Notes: a model not told the origin generated them from the sequence alone. A stretch of DNA of 15,731 nt from an uncultured Anaerovibrio sp. (GCA_900768695.1 CAAGDY010000008.1:1-15731), one strand, 5' to 3'; positions 6,435 through 14,136 are shown, numbered from the stretch's first letter. A program made the numbers and translations.

Positions 6435-7280
6435 TTACGGCAGCCAGATGATAGCAGCCGCTGCCGGATGGCCGGTGCGTATCAGCAGGGCCCGCAGGCG
6501 TTCCAGCCTGCCCCAGAGCGGTGCGCCGTGCAGGCGGAGCCAGAATTTCCGGAAGGAATGGGAATTGTGCCCGAAAATAGGAACGCGGCTCAGGAGATAG
6601 GGATTGTCACCGGGGTGAACAAGGTCATAGCGCACGGTGAAGCCGCCCTTGTAGCCGTATTGACGGATATGCTCAAGCACCTTGTCGTTGTAGGAGCCGC
6701 AAGGATAGGCGATGTACTCGGCGAATTTCAGGGTTTTCCACTCTATAGCCAGCTTGCCTCCCTCCAGCTGCTGGTTCAGCTCGCTGTCAGAAAGCCCGGT
6801 CAGCTCAAAATGGCTGAGGGTGTGTACACCCATGCAGATGCCGGCCTCGCTCATTTCCTGCACCTGCGCCCAGGTGAGGTAGTTGTCGAACCTGTCCATA
6901 AAATCTGAAACCAGAAAAATGGTGGCGGTCATATCGTATTTTTTTAAAATCGGAAAAGCATTTTTGTAGTTGTCGCGGTAGCCATCATCGAAGGTAATCA
7001 GCACCGGCTTTTCCGGCAAGGGTGAGCCGTTGTTAAGATAGTCAGTGAGCTGGTCAGGTGTGATGGCATGATAGCCCTCATCGTGCAGGTAGGCTATCTG
7101 GCGTTCAAATTCTGCGGTGGGAACGGTCAGGGCGTTATCGTCCGTATCGTTTACCTGATGATAGCTCAGCACCGGCACACCGTTGGCCGTTTCCTGCGCA
7201 AAAAACAGGCAGCAGGTCAAAAGGAAGGCCAGAAAAAGGTAAAGTAGAATCAGGCACCACTGTTTGGGTGACAGAAGCAT
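6435..7280 (-). CDS. NodB-family polysaccharide deacetylase, membrane-anchored
   Basis: The 281-residue product is a carbohydrate esterase family 4 (NodB homology) deacetylase, which removes acetyl groups from N-acetylglucosamine polymers such as peptidoglycan or exopolysaccharide. An N-terminal hydrophobic helix (about 8-27) is an uncleaved anchor or signal, placing the enzyme outside the membrane. Motifs: PVLSYHQV (36-43), as in the PgaB/IcaB branch; TFDDGY (96-101) with catalytic and metal Asp98/Asp99; HTLSH (153-157) with the two metal histidines; and YPCGSYN (192-198). The domain ends near residue 235, and a basic, Arg-rich C-terminal tail follows. The start at 7280 has AAAGG about ten bases upstream and a near-perfect promoter. 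It heads a two-gene unit with the small membrane protein at 6404-6003. The actual polymer substrate cannot be told from sequence. Confidence 0.93.
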   Translation of the reverse strand: MLLSPKQWCLILLYLFLAFLLTCCLFFAQETANGVPVLSYHQVNDTDDNALTVPTAEFERQIAYLHDEGYHAITPDQLTDYLNNGSPLPEKPVLITFDDGYRDNYKNAFPILKKYDMTATIFLVSDFMDRFDNYLTWAQVQEMSEAGICMGVHTLSHFELTGLSDSELNQQLEGGKLAIEWKTLKFAEYIAYPCGSYNDKVLEHIRQYGYKGGFTVRYDLVHPGDNPYLLSRVPIFGHNSHSFRKFWLRLHGAPLWGRLERLRALLIRTGHPAAAAIIWLP

Positions 7281-7306
7281 GGTAACACGACCTTTGTTTT
7301 TTTCTA

Positions 7307-7335
7307 ATTGTACAATGCTGAATTGCTGTAGTCAA
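7307..7335 (-). promoter_or_regulatory. Promoter for the deacetylase operon
   Basis: Read on the minus strand, TTGACT (7335-7330) is followed after 17 bp by TACAAT (7312-7307), about 27 bases before the start codon at 7280. Confidence 0.8.
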
Positions 7336-7398
7336 GAATGAACAAAATTTCAAGAATAGATTAAATAAATGCGGAAAACAAAATTTTCAAAATATTTA

Positions 7399-7427
7399 TT
7401 GTAAAATAAAATGATATGCTGTATAAT
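7399..7427 (+). promoter_or_regulatory. Promoter for the 120-residue protein gene
   Basis: TTGTAA (7399-7404), 17 bp, then a perfect TATAAT (7422-7427), in an A/T-rich stretch. The start codon at 7517 lies about 85 bases downstream. This promoter diverges from the deacetylase promoter, with about 65 bp between their -35 boxes. Confidence 0.7.
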
Positions 7428-7516
7428 GTGGTAGAAATCAAGAGTTGAACGAGTTATAGGGATTGTTCAGCTCCTGGTTATTGATTTCTTATATTGAACT
7501 GAAGGAAGGGAAAAAC

Positions 7517-7879
7517 ATGGTTTTCAGGGGAAGGACAAAGGTAGAAACCCCAGAAATGGCATTCAGGGATGCAAGGAGTGCAAAGGGACGCAAAAATGTA
7601 AAGAGTGCAGAGGAGGAGCAGGGCGATAGTGCGGCTATCCGTGTTAATGTGGATATTTTTACGGACAGCATGTACTTTTCAGAGCTGCGCATGCAGAAGT
7701 ATCTGCGCAAAAAGAGCAATGTCCTGCAGTGCAACAGGATGCACTCGCGCTGCAGCTACTGGCTGGAGATGGAGGTCAGGGAAGGCGAGCAGGTGGACCC
7801 GTTTTTGCGTAGGATGAAGCGGTATGTGCCGGGCATAGTTGACTGGAAGATAGGCTTTATCGGGCACAGGGTTTTGTAA
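7517..7879 (+). CDS. Hypothetical protein, 120 residues
   Basis: I do not recognise this family. The start at ATG 7517 follows GAAGGAAGGG (7501-7510) with six-base spacing; the longer open frame upstream lacks a ribosome site. Residues 1-40 are polar and basic (RGRTKVETPEMAF, KGRKNVKSAEEE) and probably disordered. Residues 41-120 look folded, with alternating strand and helix: IRVNVDIFTD, then the helix SELRMQKYLRKKS, two cysteines in CNRMHSRC (72-79), strand YWLEMEV, helix VDPFLRRMKRYV, and strand VDWKIGFIG. No signal peptide or membrane helix is present, so it should be cytoplasmic. It stands alone, with its own promoter and terminator, between divergent deacetylase genes and a DUF4405 gene. 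The codon pattern resembles its neighbours, which supports a real gene. Confidence 0.8.
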   Translation: MVFRGRTKVETPEMAFRDARSAKGRKNVKSAEEEQGDSAAIRVNVDIFTDSMYFSELRMQKYLRKKSNVLQCNRMHSRCSYWLEMEVREGEQVDPFLRRMKRYVPGIVDWKIGFIGHRVL

Positions 7880-7886
7880 TTGAAAT

Positions 7887-7923
7887 GGCGGAGCTGCTAT
7901 AGAAGCGGCTCCGCTTATTTTTT
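7887..7923 (+). terminator. Intrinsic terminator after the 120-residue protein gene
   Basis: An 11-bp GC-rich stem (7888-7898 with 7904-7914, one G-U pair) with a five-base loop is followed by TTATTTTTT. It starts eight bases after the stop codon. Confidence 0.9.
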
Positions 7924-7970
7924 GCAAAAAATCGGCCCTGGCGCTTTATTTTTTATTTATGGCGATTTTT

Positions 7971-7999
7971 AGTGATTTTTAAGAAATTTATGCTACACT
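7971..7999 (+). promoter_or_regulatory. Extended -10 promoter for the DUF4405 gene (candidate)
   Basis: TGCTACACT at 7991-7999 is an extended -10 (TG-N-TACACT); the -35 region is poor. The leader of about 70 nt that follows carries a 6-bp hairpin, GCAGGC/GCCTGC at about 8018-8033, and then the ribosome site. Confidence 0.5.
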
Positions 8000-8076
8000 G
8001 GAGAGGTAACACAGGAAGCAGGCGGAGGCCTGCAGCTTTTGCGGAGGATAATGGCTTTTATGGGAGGTGTACTGAA

Positions 8077-8313
8077 ATGAAGAAAAATTTTTATCTGGAT
8101 GTGGTGCTGTTTATTGCCTGCCTCACCTGCATTATTACAGGCGTGGTTATGGATTTTCATCTGTTCAGCGGCGGACGGGAGGTCAAGATGCAGCTGAGGG
8201 CTGTCCATCTCTGGGCCGGCTATATCATGGGGGTTGGCTTTTTACTGCATATTGCCTGGCATACCGGCTGGATTAAGTATGCGGCAAAGCAGGTGCTGGG
8301 CAAAAAAGAGTGA
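8077..8313 (+). CDS. Small two-helix membrane protein, DUF4405 type
   Basis: A 78-residue membrane protein with two hydrophobic helices, about 7-25 (VVLFIACLTCIITGVVM) and about 43-61, ending in a short basic tail. Four histidines, His28 (DFHLF), His44 (AVHLW), His58 and His62 (LLHIAWHTGW), lie at or near helix ends. This His pattern matches DUF4405 proteins, which resemble half of a cytochrome b-type bundle, so heme binding or an electron-transfer role is possible but not shown. The start at ATG 8077 follows GGGAGGTG with seven-base spacing; a longer open frame from 7972 runs through the promoter and leader and is rejected. It is probably monocistronic. The next gene has its own candidate promoter and no strong terminator lies between them. 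Confidence 0.85.
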   Translation: MKKNFYLDVVLFIACLTCIITGVVMDFHLFSGGREVKMQLRAVHLWAGYIMGVGFLLHIAWHTGWIKYAAKQVLGKKE

Positions 8314-8347
8314 GGCAGGGGATTGTCCAATATTGCAAAATTGGGTA

Positions 8348-8375
8348 TGGACTATTTTTGAATTTCCTTTATAAT
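8348..8375 (+). promoter_or_regulatory. Promoter for methionine aminopeptidase (candidate)
   Basis: TGGACT (8348-8353) and a perfect TATAAT (8370-8375) are separated by 16 bp, about 100 bases before the start at 8477. The -35 is a weak match. Confidence 0.5.
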
Positions 8376-8476
8376 TAAAAGTGGACTGTTGTTTTTTGCT
8401 TTGCAGAAATCTGCATGGCAGGAAGCCTGTACGGGGAACGGCAGCCACAGTGTAATTGAAAGGAAGCTATTTCTGT

Positions 8477-9349
8477 ATGAATAGAAATGATTTGTGCTGG
8501 TGCGGCAGTGGGCGTAAGTACAAGAAGTGCCATCTCGCCTATGATGAGCGGCTGGATGCAATGAAATTTGATTTTTTTAAGGGGCAGGTGCGCCCCCCAA
8601 GGAGTATTATTAAGAATGAGGCCGATATCGAGGGCATCAGGAAGGCCGGCGTGCTGAATGATGCGGCTCTTGATTTGGCCGCCAGCATGGTGGAGGAAGG
8701 CAGGGATACCGCTTCCATTGATGATGCGGTGCGGAAGCTGATAGAGGGAAACGGAGGTATTCCGGCCTGCCTGAACTATGAGGGCTATCCTAAGAGCATC
8801 TGCATTTCCCTGAATGATGTGGTCTGTCACGGCATTCCTTCCCGCAAAACCATTCTCAAGGAAGGGGACATCCTGAATATTGACATCACAACTATTCTGG
8901 ATGGCTACTATGCGGATGCTTCCCGTATGTTTATGGTGGGCAAGGTTTCCCCGGAAGCGGAGCGGCTGGTGCAGGTGGCCAAGGAATGTATGCTGATAGG
9001 CATTGAGGCCGTGAGGCCGTGGGGCTATGTAGGCGACATCGGCGCGGCGGTCAATGCCCATGCCAGAGCCAATGGCTGTTCCGTGGTGACGGAGCTGGGC
9101 GGTCACGGCGTAGGCAAGGATTTCCATGAAGACCCTTATATTCCCCATGTGGGAGAAAAGGGCACCGGCATGCTGCTGGTGCCGGGCATGGTCTTTACGG
9201 TGGAGCCGATGATTAATGCAGGGCGCTACAAGGTGACGGTGGATAAAAAGGATGGCTGGACGGTGCGCACCAAGGACCATTCCCTGTCTGCCCAGTGGGA
9301 AAAGACCATTCTTGTTACGGAGACAGGGGTGGAGGTCCTTTCCAGCTGA
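8477..9349 (+). CDS. map: Methionine aminopeptidase type I with N-terminal SEC-C zinc motif
   Basis: The 290-residue enzyme removes the initiator methionine from new proteins. Residues 5-20 are a SEC-C zinc motif, DLCWCGSGRKYKKCH (Cys7, Cys9, Cys18, His19), of the kind found at the SecA C terminus; some bacterial MetAPs carry it as a probable ribosome-docking extension. The catalytic 'pita-bread' domain spans about 45-288. The five metal ligands, by comparison with the E. coli enzyme, are Asp136 (NID), Asp147 (ADAS), His210 (GGHG), Glu243 (FTVEPM) and Glu275 (SAQWEKT). His118 (CHGIP) and His217 (FHEDP) are also present. The upstream TTG at 8456 precedes the ribosome site, so ATG 8477 with AGGAAG ten bases before it is used. 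Many Firmicutes have a second map in the ribosomal operon; this copy stands apart from it. Confidence 0.96.
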   Translation: MNRNDLCWCGSGRKYKKCHLAYDERLDAMKFDFFKGQVRPPRSIIKNEADIEGIRKAGVLNDAALDLAASMVEEGRDTASIDDAVRKLIEGNGGIPACLNYEGYPKSICISLNDVVCHGIPSRKTILKEGDILNIDITTILDGYYADASRMFMVGKVSPEAERLVQVAKECMLIGIEAVRPWGYVGDIGAAVNAHARANGCSVVTELGGHGVGKDFHEDPYIPHVGEKGTGMLLVPGMVFTVEPMINAGRYKVTVDKKDGWTVRTKDHSLSAQWEKTILVTETGVEVLSS

Positions 9350-9488
9350 TGCAATATCGGCGTGCTATTGATGCTTATGTATTGGTGCCTGTGCATTATT
9401 GCATTGTGTAATATTGTATTGTGTATTGTGGGACTGTTGGCGTACGGATGACGGGGAATGACTGGATGGCAAGGAGGTGTCGTCTGCT

Positions 9489-11111
9489 GTGCTGAAAGAG
9501 TTTTTGGGCCAGTCCGAGGATGGCAGTATGGATATTTCTTCTGCCAGGCGGCTGAAGGAAATAGTTGCTGTGCTGCGGGAGCGGGAGCTTTTGCAGGGGG
9601 TTACGCCGACAAAGGTGCGGCAGGTGCTGGAGGATCTGGGACCGACCTTTGTGAAGCTGGGCCAGATTATCAGCATGCGGCCAGATTTTTTGCCAAATGA
9701 ATACAGGGATGAGCTGACAAGGCTGCAATCCGAGGTGAAGCCTATGTCCTTCGGGGTGGTCAAGGAGATTATCCGGTGCGAATACAATCAGGGCTGGGAG
9801 GGGATTTTTGCCTCCATAGATGAAAAGGCCATGGGGTCCGCTTCTATTGCCCAGGTGCACAGGGCGGAGCTTCTGAATGGCAGCAGGGTTGTCATCAAGG
9901 TGCAGCGGCCCGGTATTTATGATGTTATGGCCAAGGATATAGCTTTGCTGAAGAGGGCTATTTCTATTTTAAATATAGTCCGTGATTCTGATGGGGTTGT
10001 GAACCTGGAGAGCATTGTGGATGAGATGTGGGAGATTGCCAAGCAGGAAATGGATTTTCTGCTGGAGGCGGACCACATTGAGGAGTTTTCCCATCTGAAC
10101 AAGGATGACGAGTACATCCTCTGTCCCAAGGTGAACCGCCAGCTGACAACCCAGCGGATTTTGGTTATGGAGTGCATGGAGGGGATTCCTCTGGATGATA
10201 CAGATGGCCTGCAGGCGGCCTGCGTGGATATGGAACGGATTGGCAGGCTGCTGGGGGTCAACTATGTCAAGCAGATTATTGATGACGGATTTTTCCATGC
10301 GGATCCCCATCCCGGCAACATCTGGGTGAAGGATGGCAGGATTATCTGGCTGGATCTGGGCATGATGGGCAGGCTTTCCGTCCGGGACAGGAACAATTTC
10401 CGCCATGCGATTATGGCACTGGTAACCCGCGATGTGTACGGCATGAAGGAGGCGGTGCTGGCTCTCGGCCTGCCTCGCGGCAAGGTGGATCACATACAGC
10501 TTTATGATGATGTGGCCGCCCTGATGAACCAATACGGGGATCTGGATTTTGAGCATCTGCAGGCAGGGGAGGTTGCCAGAAAGATACTCATGGTGCTGAA
10601 GAGCAATAATATTGTTATTCCCCAGGGATTCAGCATGTTTGCCCGTGGCGTCATGATAATGGAAGGCGTCATGACCAAATGCTGTCCCCAGGTGAATTTT
10701 TCGGAGATTTTTGCCAAAGGGTTGCGGGTCAGCATGGAGAAGGATTTTAACTGGCTGTCAGAGCTGGAGAAAATCAAGCGTGACAGCTATGTGCTGATGA
10801 AAAAATCCATGCAGCTGCCTGAGCAGATTTCTGATATATTAAAGATGACATTGAGTGGTCAGACCAAGGTAAATCTGGATTTGACCGGTTCCCAGGAACC
10901 GCTGCAGAAGCTGGATAAGATGATAAACAAGATGATTATGGCCATTATCAGCGCGGCACTTCTGCTGGGATCCAGTACCATCTGCACGACACAGATGGAG
11001 CCGAAGATTATGGAGATTCCCCTTCTGGGGGTGCTGGGATATCTGGCGGCCATGGTGCTGTGCAGCAAACTTTTGTGGAGCATAATAAAAACTGACAGGA
11101 GGAAGTGGTAG
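9489..11111 (+). CDS. ABC1/UbiB-family atypical protein kinase-like protein
   Basis: A 540-residue member of the ABC1/AarF/UbiB family, which has a kinase-like fold and is tied to quinone or isoprenoid-lipid metabolism in other organisms. Motifs: the family-specific KLGQ (56-59), GSAS loop (116-119) in GSASIAQVHRAEL, nucleotide-binding Lys in VVIKVQRPG (Lys137), EMDFLLEADH (187-196), catalytic loop FHADPHPGN (269-277) and metal-binding WLDLG (287-291). Two C-terminal hydrophobic helices (about 475-525) anchor it in the membrane. The start is uncertain: the open frame begins at GTG 9477, but that codon overlaps AAGGAGG, so GTG 9489 (11 bases on, giving MLKEFLGQ) is more plausible. It is joined to aroH by a 1-bp gap. 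Whether this organism makes a quinone cannot be judged from the window, so I give no ubiB symbol. Confidence 0.92.
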   Translation: MLKEFLGQSEDGSMDISSARRLKEIVAVLRERELLQGVTPTKVRQVLEDLGPTFVKLGQIISMRPDFLPNEYRDELTRLQSEVKPMSFGVVKEIIRCEYNQGWEGIFASIDEKAMGSASIAQVHRAELLNGSRVVIKVQRPGIYDVMAKDIALLKRAISILNIVRDSDGVVNLESIVDEMWEIAKQEMDFLLEADHIEEFSHLNKDDEYILCPKVNRQLTTQRILVMECMEGIPLDDTDGLQAACVDMERIGRLLGVNYVKQIIDDGFFHADPHPGNIWVKDGRIIWLDLGMMGRLSVRDRNNFRHAIMALVTRDVYGMKEAVLALGLPRGKVDHIQLYDDVAALMNQYGDLDFEHLQAGEVARKILMVLKSNNIVIPQGFSMFARGVMIMEGVMTKCCPQVNFSEIFAKGLRVSMEKDFNWLSELEKIKRDSYVLMKKSMQLPEQISDILKMTLSGQTKVNLDLTGSQEPLQKLDKMINKMIMAIISAALLLGSSTICTTQMEPKIMEIPLLGVLGYLAAMVLCSKLLWSIIKTDRRKW

Positions 11112-11112
11112 C

Positions 11113-11475
11113 TTGCGAGGAATCAGAGGAGCCATTACGGTTGAGGAAAATACTGCGGAGGCGGTTATGGAGGCCACCAGGGAGGTGGTCAGGGCCATGC
11201 TGGAGGCCAACGAGGTAAGGACGGAGGATATCGGGGCAGCCATTTTTACGGCAACTGAGGATATCACGGCAGTCTTTCCTGCGAAGGGAGCAAGATCCCT
11301 GCCGGGGTTTGAGCTGGTGCCGCTTTTTGATGCCCGCCAGATGGATGTGGACAATGCCTTGGATCACTGCATCAGGGTGCTTTTGCTGGTGGATACCGAC
11401 AGATCCCAGCGTGAGATAAAGCATGTGTTTTTGGGCAGGGCGAAGAGCCTGCGCCCGGATTTGGCGCGGAACTAG
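11113..11475 (+). CDS. aroH: Chorismate mutase, AroH class, with altered active-site residues
   Basis: A 120-residue AroH-type (trimeric, Bacillus subtilis-like) chorismate mutase, which turns chorismate into prephenate for Phe/Tyr synthesis. It reads TTG 11113, ten bases after AGGAGG (11097-11102), one base after the UbiB-like gene, so translation is probably coupled. Alignment by eye to B. subtilis AroH (offset two) keeps Arg5 (Arg7), FPAK (55-58), Arg61 (Arg63), CIRV (86-89) with the key Arg88 (Arg90), and LRPDL (113-117). Three active-site positions differ: Glu78 is Gln76, Cys75 is Asp73, and Tyr108 is Phe106. Glu78 is a key polar residue in the Bacillus enzyme; Asp73 may take over its role. 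The family assignment is firm and activity is likely but not certain. Confidence 0.92.
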   Translation: MRGIRGAITVEENTAEAVMEATREVVRAMLEANEVRTEDIGAAIFTATEDITAVFPAKGARSLPGFELVPLFDARQMDVDNALDHCIRVLLLVDTDRSQREIKHVFLGRAKSLRPDLARN

Positions 11476-11518
11476 AAAAATATTTCTGAAAAGAATAGCA
11501 TAATTACAGCATATTTTG

Positions 11519-11537
11519 TATAATGATTATGTTGACA
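11519..11537 (+). promoter_or_regulatory. Promoter region before ridA (candidate)
   Basis: The 134-bp gap between aroH and ridA contains a perfect TATAAT at 11519-11524 without a good -35, and a TTGACA at 11532-11537 without a good -10. A 7-bp hairpin (11561-11567 with 11575-11581) follows in the leader and lacks a T-run. No terminator after aroH was found. Confidence 0.3.
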
Positions 11538-11609
11538 TGCAGGCATTGATGGTCAATTTTGCGGTGCGCCTGGTGTGCCGCTGTTTATGAATAGATGCAG
11601 GAGGTTATC

Positions 11610-11990
11610 ATGAACAAGATTATTTCTACTGACAGGGGGCCGGGAGCAATCGGTCCTTATTCACAGGCTGTACAGACTGCCGGCGGTATGCTTTTTGTTT
11701 CCGGGCAGATTCCACTGGTGCCGGCTACCGGTGCCATGGTGGAGGGCGGCATAGAGGCACAGGCTGTTCAGGTTCTGGAGAATCTGAAGGGCATTGTGGA
11801 GGCTGCCGGTTATCAGCTTTCAGATGTGGTAAAGACCACCGTGTACCTGGCTGATATCAACGATTTTGGCACTGTCAACGAAATCTATGCCAGATATTTT
11901 GTGGAGAACTGCCCTGCCCGTGTCTGTGTGGAGGTAAGCAGGCTGCCGAAGGGGGCGCTGGTTGAGATTGATGTGATTGCTTCCAAGTGA
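11610..11990 (+). CDS. ridA: RidA family enamine/imine deaminase
   Basis: A 126-residue RidA (YjgF/YER057c/UK114) protein, a trimeric cytoplasmic enzyme that hydrolyses reactive 2-aminoacrylate-type enamines released by PLP enzymes. GPGAIGPYSQAV (10-21), FVSGQIPL (29-36), and the substrate-binding Arg104 and Cys106 in CPARVCVEVSRLPKGALVEI are all present, as expected for the true deaminase branch. The start at ATG 11610 follows CAGGAGG (11598-11604) with five-base spacing; the earlier in-frame codon at 11595 overlaps the ribosome site. Transketolase begins 60 bp downstream with no terminator between, so the two may share a transcript. Confidence 0.95.
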   Translation: MNKIISTDRGPGAIGPYSQAVQTAGGMLFVSGQIPLVPATGAMVEGGIEAQAVQVLENLKGIVEAAGYQLSDVVKTTVYLADINDFGTVNEIYARYFVENCPARVCVEVSRLPKGALVEIDVIASK

Positions 11991-12050
11991 TGTACGGCGC
12001 TGTATTATGAGGTTAGAGGGATTTTTCTATATTAAAGGAGAGTGTTACCT

Positions 12051-14036
12051 TTGAGTAATGTTGAAAACACCAGTGTAAATGCCATCCGTATCCTGGCGGC
12101 TGAGATGATTCAGAAGGCGAAGTCCGGCCACCCTGGCCTGCCGATGGGCTGTGCGCCTATTGCCTACGAGCTGTGGGGCAGCCACATGAGCCACAATCCG
12201 AAGAATCCAAAGTGGCTGAACCGCGACCGCTTTATTTTGTCCGGTGGTCATGGCTCTGCTATGCTGTATTCTCTGCTGCATCTTTTTGGTTATGGACTGA
12301 CCATGGATGACCTGAAGAATTTCCGTCAGCTGGATTCCCTTACCCCTGGGCATCCGGAGTACGGCCATACCGTGGGTGTTGAGGCTACTACCGGCCCTCT
12401 GGGAGCCGGCATGGGCATGGCTGTGGGCATGGCAATCGCCGAGGCTCACCTGGCTGAGAAGTTCAACAAGCCTGGTTATCCTGTATACGATCATTATACC
12501 TTTGCCCTGGGGGGCGATGGCTGCATGATGGAGGGTATTTCCTCCGAGGCTTTCTCTCTGGCAGGTACTTTGGGCTTGTCCAAGCTGATTGTTATATACG
12601 ACAGCAACAACATTTCCATTGAGGGTGATACTGATGCTGCCTTTACTGAGAACGTGCAGAAGCGCATGGAGGCCTTTGGTTTCCAGACCATTGATGTAGC
12701 TGATGGCACTGATTTGGAGGCTATTGGCAGAGCTATTGAGGCGGCCAAGGCTGATAAGGAGCGTCCGTCCTTTATTACTGTGCATACCCAGATTGGTTAC
12801 GGCTGTCCTGCCAAGCAGGGCAAGGCCAGTGCCCATGGTGAACCACTGGGCGAGGAAAATTTGCAGGCTGCCAAAGAGAACCTGGGCTGGACCAGCGAGC
12901 CGTTTACTGTGCCTGATGAGGTTTATGCTGATTATGCTGCAAAGGCTGCAAAGGGGCAGGAGGCTGAGGCTCAGTGGAATGTCATGTTCACTGAGTGGAA
13001 GGAGAAGTTCCCTGTAGCAGCAGCTCTCCATGATAAATTCTATGACAAGGATGCTATCAAGGCTGTGCTGGAGGATGAGGCCTTCTGGGCACCGGCTGAG
13101 AAGCCGACTGCCAGCCGCGCCCTGTCCGGCAATATCATTAACAAGCTGAAGGATATCGTGCCAAGCCTCATGGGCGGCAGTGCCGACCTGGCTCCTTCCA
13201 ACAAGACCGAGATGAAGGATGAGGAGTTCTTCAGCAAGGAGAACAGGAACGGCCGCAATATGCATTTTGGTGTCCGCGAGCTGGCCATGGGTGCAATCGG
13301 CAACGGTATGGCCTTGCATGGCGGCGTGACTGCTTATGTGGCTACTTTCTTTGTATTCTCTGACTACATAAAGCCTATGATGCGACTGGCTGCCCTCATG
13401 AAGCTGCCTGTTACCTATGTGCTGACCCATGATTCCATCGGTGTTGGCGAGGATGGCCCTACCCATGAGCCGATTGAGCAGCTGGCTATGCTGCGTTCCC
13501 TGCCGAATATGCAGGTATTCCGTCCTGCTGATGCAGTGGAAACTGCTGCAGGCTGGTACACCGCTCTGGCTGACACGGAAAGCCCTACCGCTTTGGTGCT
13601 TACCCGTCAGAATCTGGACATTGTTCCTAGCAGCAAGGAGGGCGCTCTGAAGGGCGGCTATGTCATTGCTGATGCAGAGAAGGAGGTTCCGGACGGAATC
13701 ATCATCGCCACCGGCTCCGAGGTGGGTATTTCCATCGCTGCAAAGGAGATTCTGGCTCAGGAGGGCAAGGATGTACGGGTTGTTTCCATGCCGTGCATGG
13801 AGCTGTTTGAGCAGCAGAGCGATGAGTACAAGGCGCAGGTTCTGCCAAAGGCTGTCCGTGCCCGCGTAGTTGTTGAGGCAGGCTCTGATTTTGGCTGGGG
13901 CAAATACATCGGCATTGACGGTGCCGCTGTGTGCATGAAGGGCTTTGGCGCTTCCGCACCGGCTGCGGTTCTTTTTGAGAAGTTTGGTTTCACCAAGGAG
14001 AATGTGGCTGATACTATGCGCGGCCTGCTGAAGTAA
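12051..14036 (+). CDS. tkt: Transketolase
   Basis: A full-length 661-residue thiamine-diphosphate enzyme of the non-oxidative pentose phosphate pathway, moving two-carbon units between sugar phosphates. TTG 12051 is chosen because AAAGGAG (12034-12040) lies ten bases before it, whereas the in-frame GTG 12042 is only one base away. Catalytic and substrate histidines match the E. coli enzyme: His27 (SGHPGLP), His67 (SGGHGS), His101 (PGHPE), His262 (SAHGEPLG), His460 (THDSIG) and His472 (GEDGPTHEP). The ThDP motif runs from GDG (155-157) to NN (186-187), and Glu410 in FGVREL activates the cofactor. It is a single chain rather than the split N/C halves seen in some bacteria. A terminator follows at 14095-14136. 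Confidence 0.97.
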   Translation: MSNVENTSVNAIRILAAEMIQKAKSGHPGLPMGCAPIAYELWGSHMSHNPKNPKWLNRDRFILSGGHGSAMLYSLLHLFGYGLTMDDLKNFRQLDSLTPGHPEYGHTVGVEATTGPLGAGMGMAVGMAIAEAHLAEKFNKPGYPVYDHYTFALGGDGCMMEGISSEAFSLAGTLGLSKLIVIYDSNNISIEGDTDAAFTENVQKRMEAFGFQTIDVADGTDLEAIGRAIEAAKADKERPSFITVHTQIGYGCPAKQGKASAHGEPLGEENLQAAKENLGWTSEPFTVPDEVYADYAAKAAKGQEAEAQWNVMFTEWKEKFPVAAALHDKFYDKDAIKAVLEDEAFWAPAEKPTASRALSGNIINKLKDIVPSLMGGSADLAPSNKTEMKDEEFFSKENRNGRNMHFGVRELAMGAIGNGMALHGGVTAYVATFFVFSDYIKPMMRLAALMKLPVTYVLTHDSIGVGEDGPTHEPIEQLAMLRSLPNMQVFRPADAVETAAGWYTALADTESPTALVLTRQNLDIVPSSKEGALKGGYVIADAEKEVPDGIIIATGSEVGISIAAKEILAQEGKDVRVVSMPCMELFEQQSDEYKAQVLPKAVRARVVVEAGSDFGWGKYIGIDGAAVCMKGFGASAPAAVLFEKFGFTKENVADTMRGLLK

Positions 14037-14094
14037 GCAGCTTCATCGGCGTAGAATAGCTGCTTGCTCTAAAAACTAAATTTTGACCCTGATG

Positions 14095-14136
14095 TCCCCT
14101 GGTATGTACTGTGTTGTGCGTATCAGGGGATTTTTT
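14095..14136 (+). terminator. Intrinsic terminator after transketolase
   Basis: A 13-bp stem (14095-14107 with 14118-14130, three G-U pairs) and a ten-base loop are followed by TTTTTT. It separates the tkt transcript from the str operon. Confidence 0.85.

Noticed and set aside
6432..6908. Plus-strand frame opposite the deacetylase
   Set aside because: It is antisense to clear NodB motifs and has no supporting ribosome site.
8005..8076. Possible riboswitch in the DUF4405 leader
   Set aside because: It contains only one 6-bp hairpin and no recognisable riboswitch core.
9413..9430. Short TATTGTG tandem-like run before the UbiB-like gene
   Set aside because: It is too short and irregular to call a repeat element, and no paired -35/-10 boxes fit it.
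12045..13466. A 473-codon minus-strand frame opposite transketolase
   Set aside because: It lies fully within a confident gene and looks like reversed codon bias, not protein.
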